64,000 nucleotides of DNA, taken from contig NZ_JAFREN010000002.1 of assembly GCF_017377505.1 (NCBI RefSeq), forward strand, positions 1 to 64,000, read 5' to 3'. A program made the position numbers and the translations under genes. Shown here piece by piece: positions 51,836 through 61,052 of this stretch (the first letter of the stretch is position 1; each line of letters opens with the position of its first letter). This DNA is from Enterococcus sp. DIV0212c (lineage in GTDB: Bacteria; Bacillota; Bacilli; Lactobacillales; Enterococcaceae). The notes beneath the pieces were generated by a model. The model searched no databases. It saw nothing but the letters and a program-made list of their open reading frames with translations, and was not told the DNA's origin.

Positions 51836-52354
51836 TTATTCACCAACGTAAGTACCCATCAAATTTTCATTTACCCAATCAAGCAACTCTACTTTTGACC
51901 CTTGTAATTGGCCCTGTAATGTAGCTGGTAATCGAAAAGTCACAATATCATCAAAGCCCCATTCTCCATATGAAACCGTTACTTTTAAATCAATAAAAGC
52001 TTGTTCTTCTTCATGACTTGCTTTTGAAGGAATCAACTCAGCAATTCCGGCTCCAGATTTCAGCCACTTCTTAGCTATTAGCGTTTTTAGTCGTTTGTAT
52101 TCTGAAACTGAAATATTTCGTTTTTCTGGGAATAGAATTGTTTGGCGTAGAATCTTTTGCGTTAACATCCACTCATAATCAGAAAATAAGTTTTTGACTT
52201 TTTGCATTTCTTCATTTGTTAGATTGATTCTGCCTTTTTTCCAGTTATCCCAATTTTCTTTTGAGGTTTGGAGATAGTCCGTATAAAATTTTTCTTCTGT
52301 TTCAAATTGCTCTATAATTGCATCAATAAGAATATCAATATACATTTGGTGCAT
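51836..52354 (-). CDS. Conserved hypothetical protein, 172 residues
   Basis: A soluble acidic protein. The first half is helical (about 1-90, with a TSKENWDNWKKGRINLTNEEMQ stretch that looks like a divergent helix-turn-helix). The second half (about 118-170) is beta-rich with GEWGFDDIVTFRLPATLQG. GGAGG lies 8 bases before the ATG. No family is recognised, and DNA binding is only a possibility. Confidence 0.7.
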   Translation of the reverse strand: MHQMYIDILIDAIIEQFETEEKFYTDYLQTSKENWDNWKKGRINLTNEEMQKVKNLFSDYEWMLTQKILRQTILFPEKRNISVSEYKRLKTLIAKKWLKSGAGIAELIPSKASHEEEQAFIDLKVTVSYGEWGFDDIVTFRLPATLQGQLQGSKVELLDWVNENLMGTYVGE

Positions 52355-52635
52355 GACTTTCGCCTCCTTTCCTTATTTTACTGAAAATATCATAAAATTG
52401 CATCTCTTTCAATCGCTTATTTCAGTATTTTTAAGAAACGTTCAGTCTTTTCACATAAATAATAAGACAATTCAACACTTCTGTCCAAAATAATCCACCA
52501 TTTTCGACTTGTCATGTATAATAAGATCAAGGTTAAAACAGCTTCGACTTTTTTCTTATTATTTTATTGAGACAAACTGAGCTTGCTGGACTTGTCTATT
52601 TTCTAGCTAGCCGTTCATTTTAAGGAGGAATCACC

Positions 52636-53589
52636 ATGAAACAATACCAATGGGGCATCATCGGACTTGGAGAAATTGCAACTAGTTTTGCTGAAAGTTT
52701 TCAACAAGAAAATAGTACTATAGCTGCGGTTGCATCACGAACATTAGAAAAAGCAGAACTATTTGCTAAAGAACATGATATTCCTGTAGCTTATGGCTCT
52801 TTTGAAGACTTGTTAGCTGATGAAAAAATAGACATTATCTATGTCTCTGTTCCTAATCGCCAACATATTTCACATATCTTAAAAGCATTGAACGCTGGAA
52901 AACATGTTCTTTGCGAAAAAGCTATCACGATGAATAGTACAGAATTAGCTGAAGCAATGAAATTAGCTGAGGAAAAAGGATTAGTTTTAGCTGAGGCAAT
53001 GACAATCTTTAATATGCCTTTATATCATGAGTTGCGAAGTCAAATTGACTCAAAACGCTTTGGTAAATTAAAAATGATCCAAGCACCTTTTGGCAGTTAC
53101 AAAGAACCAGACCCTGAGAATCGTTTTTTCAACCCCGATTTAGCTGGCGGCGCCCTTTTAGATATCGGTACCTATGCTGTATCTTTTGCACGTTGGTTTC
53201 TTACTTCTCAGCCTAAAGTCACAGCGTCTGTCATGCAACCATTCTCGACGGGTGTCGATGAACAATCTGCAACCATCTTGCAAAATGAAGCCCAAGAAAT
53301 GGCAACAGTCTCTTTAAGCTTCCAAGCGAAAATGCCAAAACAAGGGATCGTTGCTTTTGAAGAGGCTTATATTGTTATTAATGAGTACCCTCGGGCAGAT
53401 GAAGCAAAAATATTTTTCAACGATGGCACCATTGAAACAATTGTTTCTGGCGATAGTAATCAAGCGTTGAATTACGAAATTACCAATATGATTGAAATGA
53501 TCGAAGGAACTTTACCGAATCGTTCATTGTTTTTAACCAAAGATGTTATCGATCTTTTAGATCAAATGCAGCAAACTTGGAACAAATAA
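52636..53589 (+). CDS. Gfo/Idh/MocA family oxidoreductase
   Basis: A 317-residue NAD(P)-dependent dehydrogenase. The Rossmann motif is GIIGLGEIATSFAES (about 7-21), the second motif AGKHVLCEKA (about 90-99) carries the conserved EK, and GGALLDIGTYAV (about 173-184) holds the substrate-site Asp/Tyr pattern of the dihydrodiol/glucose-fructose dehydrogenase group. The substrate is unknown, probably a sugar or inositol derivative. AAGGAGG precedes the ATG. It is monocistronic on the plus strand, with a terminator at 53619-53680. Confidence 0.88.
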   Translation: MKQYQWGIIGLGEIATSFAESFQQENSTIAAVASRTLEKAELFAKEHDIPVAYGSFEDLLADEKIDIIYVSVPNRQHISHILKALNAGKHVLCEKAITMNSTELAEAMKLAEEKGLVLAEAMTIFNMPLYHELRSQIDSKRFGKLKMIQAPFGSYKEPDPENRFFNPDLAGGALLDIGTYAVSFARWFLTSQPKVTASVMQPFSTGVDEQSATILQNEAQEMATVSLSFQAKMPKQGIVAFEEAYIVINEYPRADEAKIFFNDGTIETIVSGDSNQALNYEITNMIEMIEGTLPNRSLFLTKDVIDLLDQMQQTWNK

Positions 53590-53618
53590 AAGAGTACGAA
53601 TAAGCTTTAAATAAATGG

Positions 53619-53680
53619 TGGTACAAAAGTTTCAGTTTAGAAAAAAATTCTAGACAATGAATGCTTTTGTACCATTTTTT
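53619..53680 (+). terminator. Terminator of the oxidoreductase gene
   Basis: TGGTACAAAAG pairs with CTTTTGTACCA across a 34-base loop that can itself partly pair, followed by TTTTTT. Confidence 0.75.
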
Positions 53681-53711
53681 CCGCTCCAATCGACTAGATT
53701 AGTGCACATAA

Positions 53712-53758
53712 CAAAAAACGTGACTTAAACAAAACTCGTTAAGTTCTGTCTAAGTCAC
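53712..53758 (-). terminator. Terminator of argS
   Basis: On the minus strand GTGACTTAGAC pairs with GTTTAAGTCAC, followed by GTTTTTTG, about 40 bases past the argS stop. Confidence 0.78.
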
Positions 53759-53798
53759 TAATAGCAGAAATAGCTAATCCACTATCTTCTGATTCTTT

Positions 53799-55490
53799 TT
53801 ACATTTCATTTGGCGCATGCAAACCTAGTAAACGTAAATCTTCTTTAATAATCGTTGCCATTGCATAAACTAAAGCTAAGCGAGATTCTTTTTGCTCATC
53901 ATCCGTTAAGATTTTAACATGAGCATAGTACTTATTAAATGCTTGAGCAACTTGAATCGCATGTTTTGCGATTACTGAAGGTTCATATTTTTCAGCTGCT
54001 AGCATGACAACTTCTGGGAATTTTTGTAATAACTTAACTACTTCCCAACTGTCTTTATCATCTAAAGCATATTCTTTTGTTTCATCGATGGTGAAGTCAG
54101 CTTTTCTTAAAATACTCATTGCACGAGCATGAGTATATTGTACATACGGACCTGTCTCACCTTCAAAACGAACAACTTCCTCTAGAACAAAATCGAAATT
54201 ATTCAAACGATCATTTTTCAAATCATGGAAAATAACTGAACCGATCCCAACTTGTTTCGCAACTTCTTCACGATCCGGTAAATCAGGATTTTTCTCCATA
54301 ATTTGTTTGTTCGCTAATTCAACTGCTTCATTCAGCACTTCTTCTAGTAAAACGATTTTCCCTTTACGAGTTGACAGTTTTTTACCACCTTGTGTAATCA
54401 AACCAAAAGGTATGTGATGCATATCCGCTGACCAATCAAAATCAAGTTCTTTCAAGACTGCTTTTAATTGTTTGAAGTGATTTGATTGTTCATTTCCTAC
54501 TACGTAAATAGCTTTTGAAAAGTCATAAGTACGTTTACGGTAAACCGCCGCTGCTAAATCACGCGTGATATAAAGCGTTGCACCATCTGATTTTTTGATT
54601 AAAGCAGGATTTAAATCATAAGCAGATAAATCAACGATTTCCGCTCCTTCATTTTCTTGAAGCAGATGTTTTTCTTCCAACATCGTTACGATCTCATCCA
54701 TTTTATCATTATAGAAGGCTTCTCCGTTGTATGAATCAAAAGAAACTTCAAGCATTGAATAAATCTTATCGAACTCTTTTAGTGATTCTGTACGGAACCA
54801 TTGCCATAATTCAGTTGCCTCAACGTCTCCTTCTTCTAATTTTTTAAACCAAGCGCGCGCTTCTTCATCTAATTCAGGTTGTGTTTCTGCTTCTTCGTGA
54901 AACTGAACATAAAGTCGTAATAATTCGGTGATTGGAGCTGTTTTGACAGCTTCTTCTGATCCCCATTTTTTGTAAGCAACAATCAACTTACCAAATTGAG
55001 TACCCCAGTCACCTAAATGATTGATTCGAATCGGTGTGAAACCAATTTTTTCAAGAATAAACGCAATCGAATTTCCGATCACTGTTGAACGTAAATGTCC
55101 CATAGAAATTGGTTTAGCAATATTGGGTGAAGACATATCAATAGGCACATTCCCTTTTCCGCCAATTGAGCTATCTCCATAATGTCCTTTTTCTTTGGCG
55201 ATTTGACCAATCACAGCTTGACTGACCATTTTTTTATTCATGAAAAAGTTTAGATATGGACCTACGACTTCAATTTTTTCAAAATCAGTTCCTTCAATTT
55301 TTTCAGCTAAATCAGCAGCTATTTGTTGAGGGGCTTTACGATAGATTTTAGCTAATGAGAACGTTGGAAAAGCAACATCCCCATGGTCGACAGATTTGGG
55401 ATTTTCTAATAACTGGGTAACATCTTCTAACGTCAAATCTTCTTTTACCACTTCAAAAATGGCCTTTGCTACGATTTCTTTGTTATTCAT
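53799..55490 (-). CDS. argS: Arginine-tRNA ligase
   Basis: A 563-residue class I synthetase. The HIGH-type motif is in [20 protein letters not shown] (about 120-139) and the KMSKS counterpart is KKLSTRKGK (about 369-377). The N-terminal additional domain typical of ArgRS is at about 1-110, and the DALR anticodon-binding domain at the C-terminus ends [18 protein letters not shown] precedes the ATG. It is controlled by the T-box leader upstream. Confidence 0.97.
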   Translation of the reverse strand: MNNKEIVAKAIFEVVKEDLTLEDVTQLLENPKSVDHGDVAFPTFSLAKIYRKAPQQIAADLAEKIEGTDFEKIEVVGPYLNFFMNKKMVSQAVIGQIAKEKGHYGDSSIGGKGNVPIDMSSPNIAKPISMGHLRSTVIGNSIAFILEKIGFTPIRINHLGDWGTQFGKLIVAYKKWGSEEAVKTAPITELLRLYVQFHEEAETQPELDEEARAWFKKLEEGDVEATELWQWFRTESLKEFDKIYSMLEVSFDSYNGEAFYNDKMDEIVTMLEEKHLLQENEGAEIVDLSAYDLNPALIKKSDGATLYITRDLAAAVYRKRTYDFSKAIYVVGNEQSNHFKQLKAVLKELDFDWSADMHHIPFGLITQGGKKLSTRKGKIVLLEEVLNEAVELANKQIMEKNPDLPDREEVAKQVGIGSVIFHDLKNDRLNNFDFVLEEVVRFEGETGPYVQYTHARAMSILRKADFTIDETKEYALDDKDSWEVVKLLQKFPEVVMLAAEKYEPSVIAKHAIQVAQAFNKYYAHVKILTDDEQKESRLALVYAMATIIKEDLRLLGLHAPNEM

Positions 55491-55599
55491 TTATACATCC
55501 TCCTATTGGTTGATTTTTTACGCTCTTATCTAATGCTAATCATCAATGACTTTAAGTGATTGCTAGTAAAATTGTTGCTTTGTAAACTAGTTTCTGTGC

Positions 55600-55823
55600 A
55601 AAAACAAAAAGCCTCTAGTGTTAAAAAACACCAGAGACGAGATTTTCCCGCGGTACCACTCTAATTGTCCGCACTTTATAAAAGTCGGACCCACTTAATC
55701 TGTTAACGGCAGATAACCGTCTGCTTGTGCAGATTCTCCAAAGTGCGTTTCCTTCATTCGATTATTTTCGGCTTCCACCTTCCCGAAATCGCTTGATTAA
55801 CCCAGAATAAAGTACTCTCTTTG
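55600..55823 (-). promoter_or_regulatory. T-box leader of argS, specifier CGC (Arg)
   Basis: On the minus strand: stem I base CAAAG (55819-55823) pairs with CTTTG. Above the specifier loop CTTTATTC pairs with GAATGAAG. The specifier loop reads GAAACGCA, giving CGC followed by A at 55745-55747. The T-box motif AGAGTGGTACCGCG is at 55649-55662. The terminator stem CTCTGGTGTT/AACACTAGAG plus TTTTTGTTTTT is at 55600-55636. Uncharged tRNA-Arg should favour the antiterminator and raise argS expression. Confidence 0.92.
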
Positions 55824-55896
55824 TCATTGAATCAGTATTAAACTCGATTTATTATAGCAAATATTTTCCTTGCTGCCTAGTCTTGACCATTTATTT

Positions 55897-56937
55897 TCAT
55901 TTTTTAATAGTCATAAATGTCAAACTAGGATCTGCATTTAAGTTATAATCAGCAATATGTCCTTTTTCAGCTTCAACAAAAGCGGCAGCACCGATCATTG
56001 CAGCATTATCGCCACACAATCTAAGTGGAGGAACAATGAAAGTCACATCAGGAAGTTCCTTAGCCACTTCTTTACTTAAGCGATCACGTAAGCCTTGATT
56101 TGCTGCAACACCACCTGCCATCACTAATTGTTTGACTGGGTATTCTTTACATGCACGAATTGTTTTATCCACCAATACATCGACCACACTCGCTTGGAAA
56201 CTTGCAGCCAAATCTTTGACTACTAGTTCTTCGTCACGTTGTTGAGCGTTATGTACAGTGTTGATAAACGAACTTTTTAATCCGCTAAAGCTAAAATCAT
56301 AATTATCTTCTTTCATCATTGCTCGAGGAAAATGGTACGTATCTTCTCCTTGGTGAGCTAGTTCATCGATTTCTTTACCACTAGGATAGGTTAGCCCTAA
56401 AACTCTACCAACTTTGTCATAAGCTTCACCAGCTGCATCATCTCTAGTCTCTCCAATGATTTCAAATGAACCCGTTTCTTTCATATAGACCAACTCTGTA
56501 TGTCCACCACTTACCAATAATGCCATCAAAGGAAATTGCAAAGGTTCTTCAAAATGAGCCGCATAAATATGTCCTGCCATGTGATTAACTGGAATCAGAG
56601 GCAAATCATGCGCCCAAGCAAATGCCTTGGCTGCAGAAATACCAATCAATAAAGCCCCTACTAAACCAGGACCATATGTAACAGCTACTCCACTCAATTC
56701 ACTAGGTTCTACATTAGCCTCAGCCAGTGCATCATCAATACATAAGGTAATTTCTTCTACATGATGCCGACTGGCAACTTCCGGCACAACACCACCAAAA
56801 CGTTGGTGACTTTTCACTTGAGAAGCAACGATATTCGACAAAATTTTAGCGCCGTCTTCGATGACTGCAACGCTCGTTTCATCACAACTACTTTCAATTG
56901 CTAGTATTAATTTTCTTTCCTTATAAAAAAAAGTCAT
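55897..56937 (-). CDS. tsaD: tRNA N6-adenosine threonylcarbamoyltransferase TsaD
   Basis: A 346-residue ASKHA-fold enzyme that installs t6A37 in ANN-decoding tRNAs with TsaB, TsaE and TsaC. The metal motif is [13 protein letters not shown] (about 116-128), and SCDETS near the N-terminus and FSFSGLKSS (about 214-222) are conserved. The ATG overlaps the stop of the preceding rimI gene by 4 bases. It is the last gene of the tsaB operon. Confidence 0.95.
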   Translation of the reverse strand: MTFFYKERKLILAIESSCDETSVAVIEDGAKILSNIVASQVKSHQRFGGVVPEVASRHHVEEITLCIDDALAEANVEPSELSGVAVTYGPGLVGALLIGISAAKAFAWAHDLPLIPVNHMAGHIYAAHFEEPLQFPLMALLVSGGHTELVYMKETGSFEIIGETRDDAAGEAYDKVGRVLGLTYPSGKEIDELAHQGEDTYHFPRAMMKEDNYDFSFSGLKSSFINTVHNAQQRDEELVVKDLAASFQASVVDVLVDKTIRACKEYPVKQLVMAGGVAANQGLRDRLSKEVAKELPDVTFIVPPLRLCGDNAAMIGAAAFVEAEKGHIADYNLNADPSLTFMTIKK

Positions 56938-57395
56938 TGACTCACTTCCTTAACTTTTAAACACATAACAATTCCGTCTTCTTTCGGATGGTTATAATAG
57001 TTTTTCCGACGATTGATTGTTTTGAATCCTTTTTTTTCATATAACTTTTGAGCAACTGAATTGGACTGTCGAACTTCTAGAAATGCTTGACAGACTTTTT
57101 TATCATTAAACTCTTGGATAACTTGATCAAGTAGCTGACTACCATAACCTTGATGCTGAAACTCTTTATGGATCGCAACATGAGTAAATTCAACTTCATC
57201 CAAAATTAAATGATAGCTAACAAAACCAACCCAACGATTTTCTTTGATCAACACAAGATATTCACTCGTTTCCTGAGCCAAATCAGCACTAAATTGCTTT
57301 ATCGACCATGGTGATCCATGGCTGTAAGACTGTTCAGACACATGCCATAGCTGTTCAGCGGCATCTGTTAGTGATTGTTTTTTTATATAATTCAT
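56934..57395 (-). CDS. GNAT acetyltransferase, RimI-like (second copy)
   Basis: A 153-residue GNAT protein. The acetyl-CoA loop is [16 protein letters not shown] (about 78-93), followed by [20 protein letters not shown]. It resembles RimI, the ribosomal protein S18 N-acetyltransferase, but is less typical than the copy upstream. It lies between rimI and tsaD with 4-base overlap and gap on either side. Confidence 0.82.
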   Translation of the reverse strand: MNYIKKQSLTDAAEQLWHVSEQSYSHGSPWSIKQFSADLAQETSEYLVLIKENRWVGFVSYHLILDEVEFTHVAIHKEFQHQGYGSQLLDQVIQEFNDKKVCQAFLEVRQSNSVAQKLYEKKGFKTINRRKNYYNHPKEDGIVMCLKVKEVSQ

Positions 57396-57399
57396 TGAT

Positions 57400-57948
57400 T
57401 CACTCTTCTTTTAAATATAAAATCATCTCCAACGCGTCTTCTTTATCTTCTGTATAATATTCGGGTTTGATTGTATTTGATACAAAGCCAAGTTGCCGAT
57501 ACACACGTTGGGCATTTTTGTTACTTAATCGAACTTCTAAAGAAATCGTTTCACAATTATTCACTTTTGCAAACTGCTGAATTTCTCTAATTAAAAAACT
57601 GCCGATTCCATTTCCCTGATGCTTCGTTGAAACAGCAACATTTGTAATATGAGCATCTTTACCAAAAATACGACAGCCTATAAAACCAATCGTCTGTTCG
57701 TCTTTTTGAATAAGCAAGTATAGATGAGGATCTGATGATTGAAGCTCTACCAAAAAAGCTGTTTTAGTCCATGGCAATTCTCCAGCGTAAACCTCTCTTT
57801 CAATCGAAAGCAAATCTTTGATGTCATCAAACACGATTGCACGGACAAAATACTCTTGCTCTGAGATTGCTACTGTTTTTTCATCGTATGGACGATTCTT
57901 AAAAAAAATACCTAGAATGCTATGAAAAAGATTAAATTTTCTCAACAT
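57400..57948 (-). CDS. rimI: Ribosomal protein S18 alanine N-acetyltransferase RimI
   Basis: A 182-residue GNAT protein. A roughly 35-residue N-terminal extension precedes the RimI core (about 33-180). The CoA loop is STKHQGNGIGSFLIREI (about 107-123), then LEVRLSNKNAQRVYRQLGF. RimI acetylates the N-terminus of S18. GAGGTAG precedes the ATG. The start overlaps the tsaB stop by 17 bases. Confidence 0.88.
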   Translation of the reverse strand: MLRKFNLFHSILGIFFKNRPYDEKTVAISEQEYFVRAIVFDDIKDLLSIEREVYAGELPWTKTAFLVELQSSDPHLYLLIQKDEQTIGFIGCRIFGKDAHITNVAVSTKHQGNGIGSFLIREIQQFAKVNNCETISLEVRLSNKNAQRVYRQLGFVSNTIKPEYYTEDKEDALEMILYLKEE

Positions 57949-58651
57949 AATTTTCTACCTCAGGTGTATGATCTTTCAACCAATTTTCTTCTGCCTCTAC
58001 TCGTTTTAAATAATTAGGCAAAAAGTGATGGACGTCCGACTCTGCTTCTGCAAGCCTACCAAGCTCTGCAAGAGATGCTCCATTTGGAATTTGCCATTGT
58101 GGTATTTCATTGATTTTAGCAGTAGGTAATACAGACTCTATTTGTGAACGGAACTTTTCAACATCTTCTCCAACAAAGTAAACCTCTGTATATTTTTTTA
58201 ACTGTTCTAACCACTCATCCATGGCAATGTGACGATCAGCCATTACAGTTGTCAAACTACCTTCTGTGTATTCGTAAATACCTGTGTAAACATTATTTCT
58301 TCTTGCATCAAATATAGGAACGATCGGTCCTTTAATCGTGACACAATTTGCTGCCAAAGCTTTTAGACTAGAAATACCAACTAATTCTTTTTTTAAAGTA
58401 TAAGCAAGTGTTTTTGCTGTAGTTACTCCTATTCTTAAGCCTGTATAAGAACCTGGTCCTTGAGCTACCACAATTCGATCGATGTCTTTTGGAGCCAATC
58501 CAACATCTTTCACTAACTGAGTGATTGCCGGCATCAACGTCAGGCTATGGTTTCTTTTTACCGTGATTGTATATTGTCCTATTATCTTTTTCTCTTCGCA
58601 AACAGCAACTGTCAATGTCTGGTTAGAGGTATCTATCGCTAATATCCGCAC
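57932..58651 (-). CDS. tsaB: tRNA threonylcarbamoyladenosine biosynthesis protein TsaB
   Basis: A 239-residue ASKHA-fold partner of TsaD. It starts MRILAIDTSNQTLTVAV and carries VAQGPGSYTGLRIGVTTAKTLAY (about 64-86). The start codon is GTG with AAGGAA upstream. It is the first gene of tsaB-rimI-rimI-tsaD; tsaE is not in this window. Confidence 0.95.
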   Translation of the reverse strand: MRILAIDTSNQTLTVAVCEEKKIIGQYTITVKRNHSLTLMPAITQLVKDVGLAPKDIDRIVVAQGPGSYTGLRIGVTTAKTLAYTLKKELVGISSLKALAANCVTIKGPIVPIFDARRNNVYTGIYEYTEGSLTTVMADRHIAMDEWLEQLKKYTEVYFVGEDVEKFRSQIESVLPTAKINEIPQWQIPNGASLAELGRLAEAESDVHHFLPNYLKRVEAEENWLKDHTPEVENYVEKI

Positions 58652-58699
58652 AAAAAAAATTCCTTTCTTTCTTCATGTAGTTGGTTTATTGTAGCATAT

Positions 58700-58786
58700 T
58701 TTTATTCCCTCGTAAAAAAAGGGTTCGCTAAATACGGAGCAAAGAAGGACAAAAGCCACGGACTGCACTTTTATCCCACTCTTTAT
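58700..58786 (-). repeat. Intergenic repeat with hairpin between the PBP gene and tsaB
   Basis: On the minus strand AGTGGGATAAAAGTGCAGTC continues with a GGATAAAAG/CTTTTGTCC hairpin and ends in CTCCGTATTTAGCGAA and a run of T. The segments GGGATAA-AGTG and CTCCGTnTTTA recur in the 27735-27830 gap. It may terminate PBP transcription. Confidence 0.5.
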
Positions 58787-60823
58787 TTACTTGATATTCG
58801 CCTCTAAATAATCAATCAAAGGTTTACTGATATCTGTTGCCGCATCATTTTTTCGTGAATCTTCCACCATAATCATTGCGGAAAACTTATTATTACTTCG
58901 ATCCATCGCTAAAAGGAAACTATTTTCTTTTCCAACCGTATCTTGTTTGTCTTTGATTTCAGCTGTACCTGTTTTTGCAGCTAACGAAAAGTCGGGATTA
59001 TACATGTTATGGACATACCCAGTTTCATCTTCCACACTGCCGAGTAAATCTGTCACGATTGTATTTGCTGCATTTGAACTAATCACATTGTCTTTGGTTT
59101 TTATTTCTTTGTTTAGCTCAATTTTAGGATAAACAAGTTTCCCTTCATTTTGGAATACAGTATACATTGTTGCTTGTTGAATCGGTGTTACTAATAACTG
59201 ACCTTGTCCGTAACCTGTATCCGCTAGTAAAATTTCTGAATTAAATTTCTTTTCATTTGAGAGTTGTGCTGGATTCATTGGAATTGACAAGTCTAATTTT
59301 TCACCGAAAATAAATTTGTCTAAACCTTTTCTAAATGCCTCTTCACCCATACGTAAGGTTTGTTCTGCAAAATAAATATTGTCAGAATTTACTAGCGCCG
59401 TACGTATATTGACTGGACTAGCTTCTTTTACACGAGTTACAAAATAATCTCCCCATGAGGCATCTTTTTGCCATTTCAATCCATTGATAGCAATTTCTTC
59501 GTCAGGTTTCAATGTACCTGCATCTAAACCAATTCCCCCAGTAATCGTTTTAAACGTGGAACCAGGTGCATAACCCGTTGCAAATCTCGCTGTAAACGGT
59601 AAATTTTCGTTATTCGCATACGCATCATAATCCGCTTGTGAAATACCGTTTGCCATTTTATTTGGATCAAATGACGGTGAACTAGCTGCTGCTAATAAAT
59701 CTCCTTGCTGAGGATTCATGATTACTGCACTACCTGGACGATTATTAAAAATATTGTAGGCTTGTGATTGTACATTTTTATCTACCGTTAACTGGATGGT
59801 TTCGCCATCTTTTTTATCTACTTTTTGAAGTAAACTTTTTGCGTTCCCTTGTTCATCTGTAATGGTGATATTTCCGCCATCTTGTCCTCGTAATTCTTTA
59901 TCATACGCTTGCTCCAAACCAACTTTTCCAATCACACCGGAACTGCTCAAGGTTGGATCTTTTTCGATATCTTCAGCGGTAATTGTCCCGACATAACCGA
60001 CTAATTGTGCAGCCGCTTCTTTTAATGGATAGTAACGAACGGTTTTATCTTGAGACGCCGCACCTTGAGGCAAGGTTGTAACTGGATCAAAAGAGACTTT
60101 CAATGGAACAAACGAGTCTGGTTTTACCCAAGTTTGTTTGAGCTTTTGTTCAATATCTTCTACGGAAACTTTGAATTGATCACTGAACGCTTTGATGTTA
60201 TTCGTTTTATCTTGGCCTTCTCCAAGTTTTCCAGGAACGATCCCCACTTGATCAAATGCTTGATTGACCGCTAAACCTTCATTATTACGATCTACAATTT
60301 GACCTCTGACAGCTGCATCTACACCAATTGAAACTTTATCTTGTCCTGACATCCCTGGGAAAATTAAGCTAGGATTCCAATCTATTCTGTAGTTTCCATC
60401 ATCTTTTTTGATCGTTGTTTTATAAGAGAGGTCTTTTAAATTCCCCAATGGAGTCGTCATTTCAAGCTTGTATGAGAAAGTAAATTTATTATTCTCTCCT
60501 TCAGTGACTTTTATCTCTTTACTTTTGATTCCTTGTGCTTGAATACCAGAAAAAATGGTTTGATACTTTTCGACAACTTTTGATTTGTCATAACCGCTTT
60601 GCTTTATAGATGATTCACTTAGTAATTCAGGAAATTGTTCAAAATCTTGTTTTGAAAGATGCTCTAAAAAAACAGTTGCAGCTTTTTCAACCTTTTTTAA
60701 CTCCTGATTTTTCTGCCATGAAGCATAGGTAAAATACCCTCCAATACCAGCAGCAATTACTACGATACCGCTAACAGCTATAATCATTGGTTTTTTCGAC
60801 TTTTTTCTATCTTTTCTTTCCAC
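58787..60823 (-). CDS. Class B penicillin-binding protein, low-affinity PBP5/PBP4 type
   Basis: A 678-residue transpeptidase. It has a membrane anchor (about 12-32), an MecA_N-like NTF2 domain (about 45-155), a PBP dimerisation domain (about 165-330) and a transpeptidase domain (about 345-675). With the GTG start at 60823 (GGGGG 8 bases upstream) the catalytic serine in STFK is residue 422 and SDN begins at 480, exactly as in E. faecium PBP5. KTGT lies further on. This PBP class crosslinks peptidoglycan with low beta-lactam affinity and underlies intrinsic cephalosporin tolerance in enterococci. A TTG at 60838 is a less likely start. Confidence 0.92.
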   Translation of the reverse strand: MERKDRKKSKKPMIIAVSGIVVIAAGIGGYFTYASWQKNQELKKVEKAATVFLEHLSKQDFEQFPELLSESSIKQSGYDKSKVVEKYQTIFSGIQAQGIKSKEIKVTEGENNKFTFSYKLEMTTPLGNLKDLSYKTTIKKDDGNYRIDWNPSLIFPGMSGQDKVSIGVDAAVRGQIVDRNNEGLAVNQAFDQVGIVPGKLGEGQDKTNNIKAFSDQFKVSVEDIEQKLKQTWVKPDSFVPLKVSFDPVTTLPQGAASQDKTVRYYPLKEAAAQLVGYVGTITAEDIEKDPTLSSSGVIGKVGLEQAYDKELRGQDGGNITITDEQGNAKSLLQKVDKKDGETIQLTVDKNVQSQAYNIFNNRPGSAVIMNPQQGDLLAAASSPSFDPNKMANGISQADYDAYANNENLPFTARFATGYAPGSTFKTITGGIGLDAGTLKPDEEIAINGLKWQKDASWGDYFVTRVKEASPVNIRTALVNSDNIYFAEQTLRMGEEAFRKGLDKFIFGEKLDLSIPMNPAQLSNEKKFNSEILLADTGYGQGQLLVTPIQQATMYTVFQNEGKLVYPKIELNKEIKTKDNVISSNAANTIVTDLLGSVEDETGYVHNMYNPDFSLAAKTGTAEIKDKQDTVGKENSFLLAMDRSNNKFSAMIMVEDSRKNDAATDISKPLIDYLEANIK

Positions 60824-61052
60824 TTTCCAATCCCCCAACTCTATAATTCAATGTCTTTTCATCTATTATACCCTATCCTTTGAAAACTACGTTAGAAAAA
60901 TGTGGCTTTTATCAAAAATATAAATAATCAACTCCATAGTAGATATTCTGCTCTTTGTATTTTCGTTTCATAATCAGTCTTTAGTAGTATTTTTCTCACA
61001 ACTACCTATGGTATACTATTTTTACATACTACTTTTTTGGGAGGAATTATAA

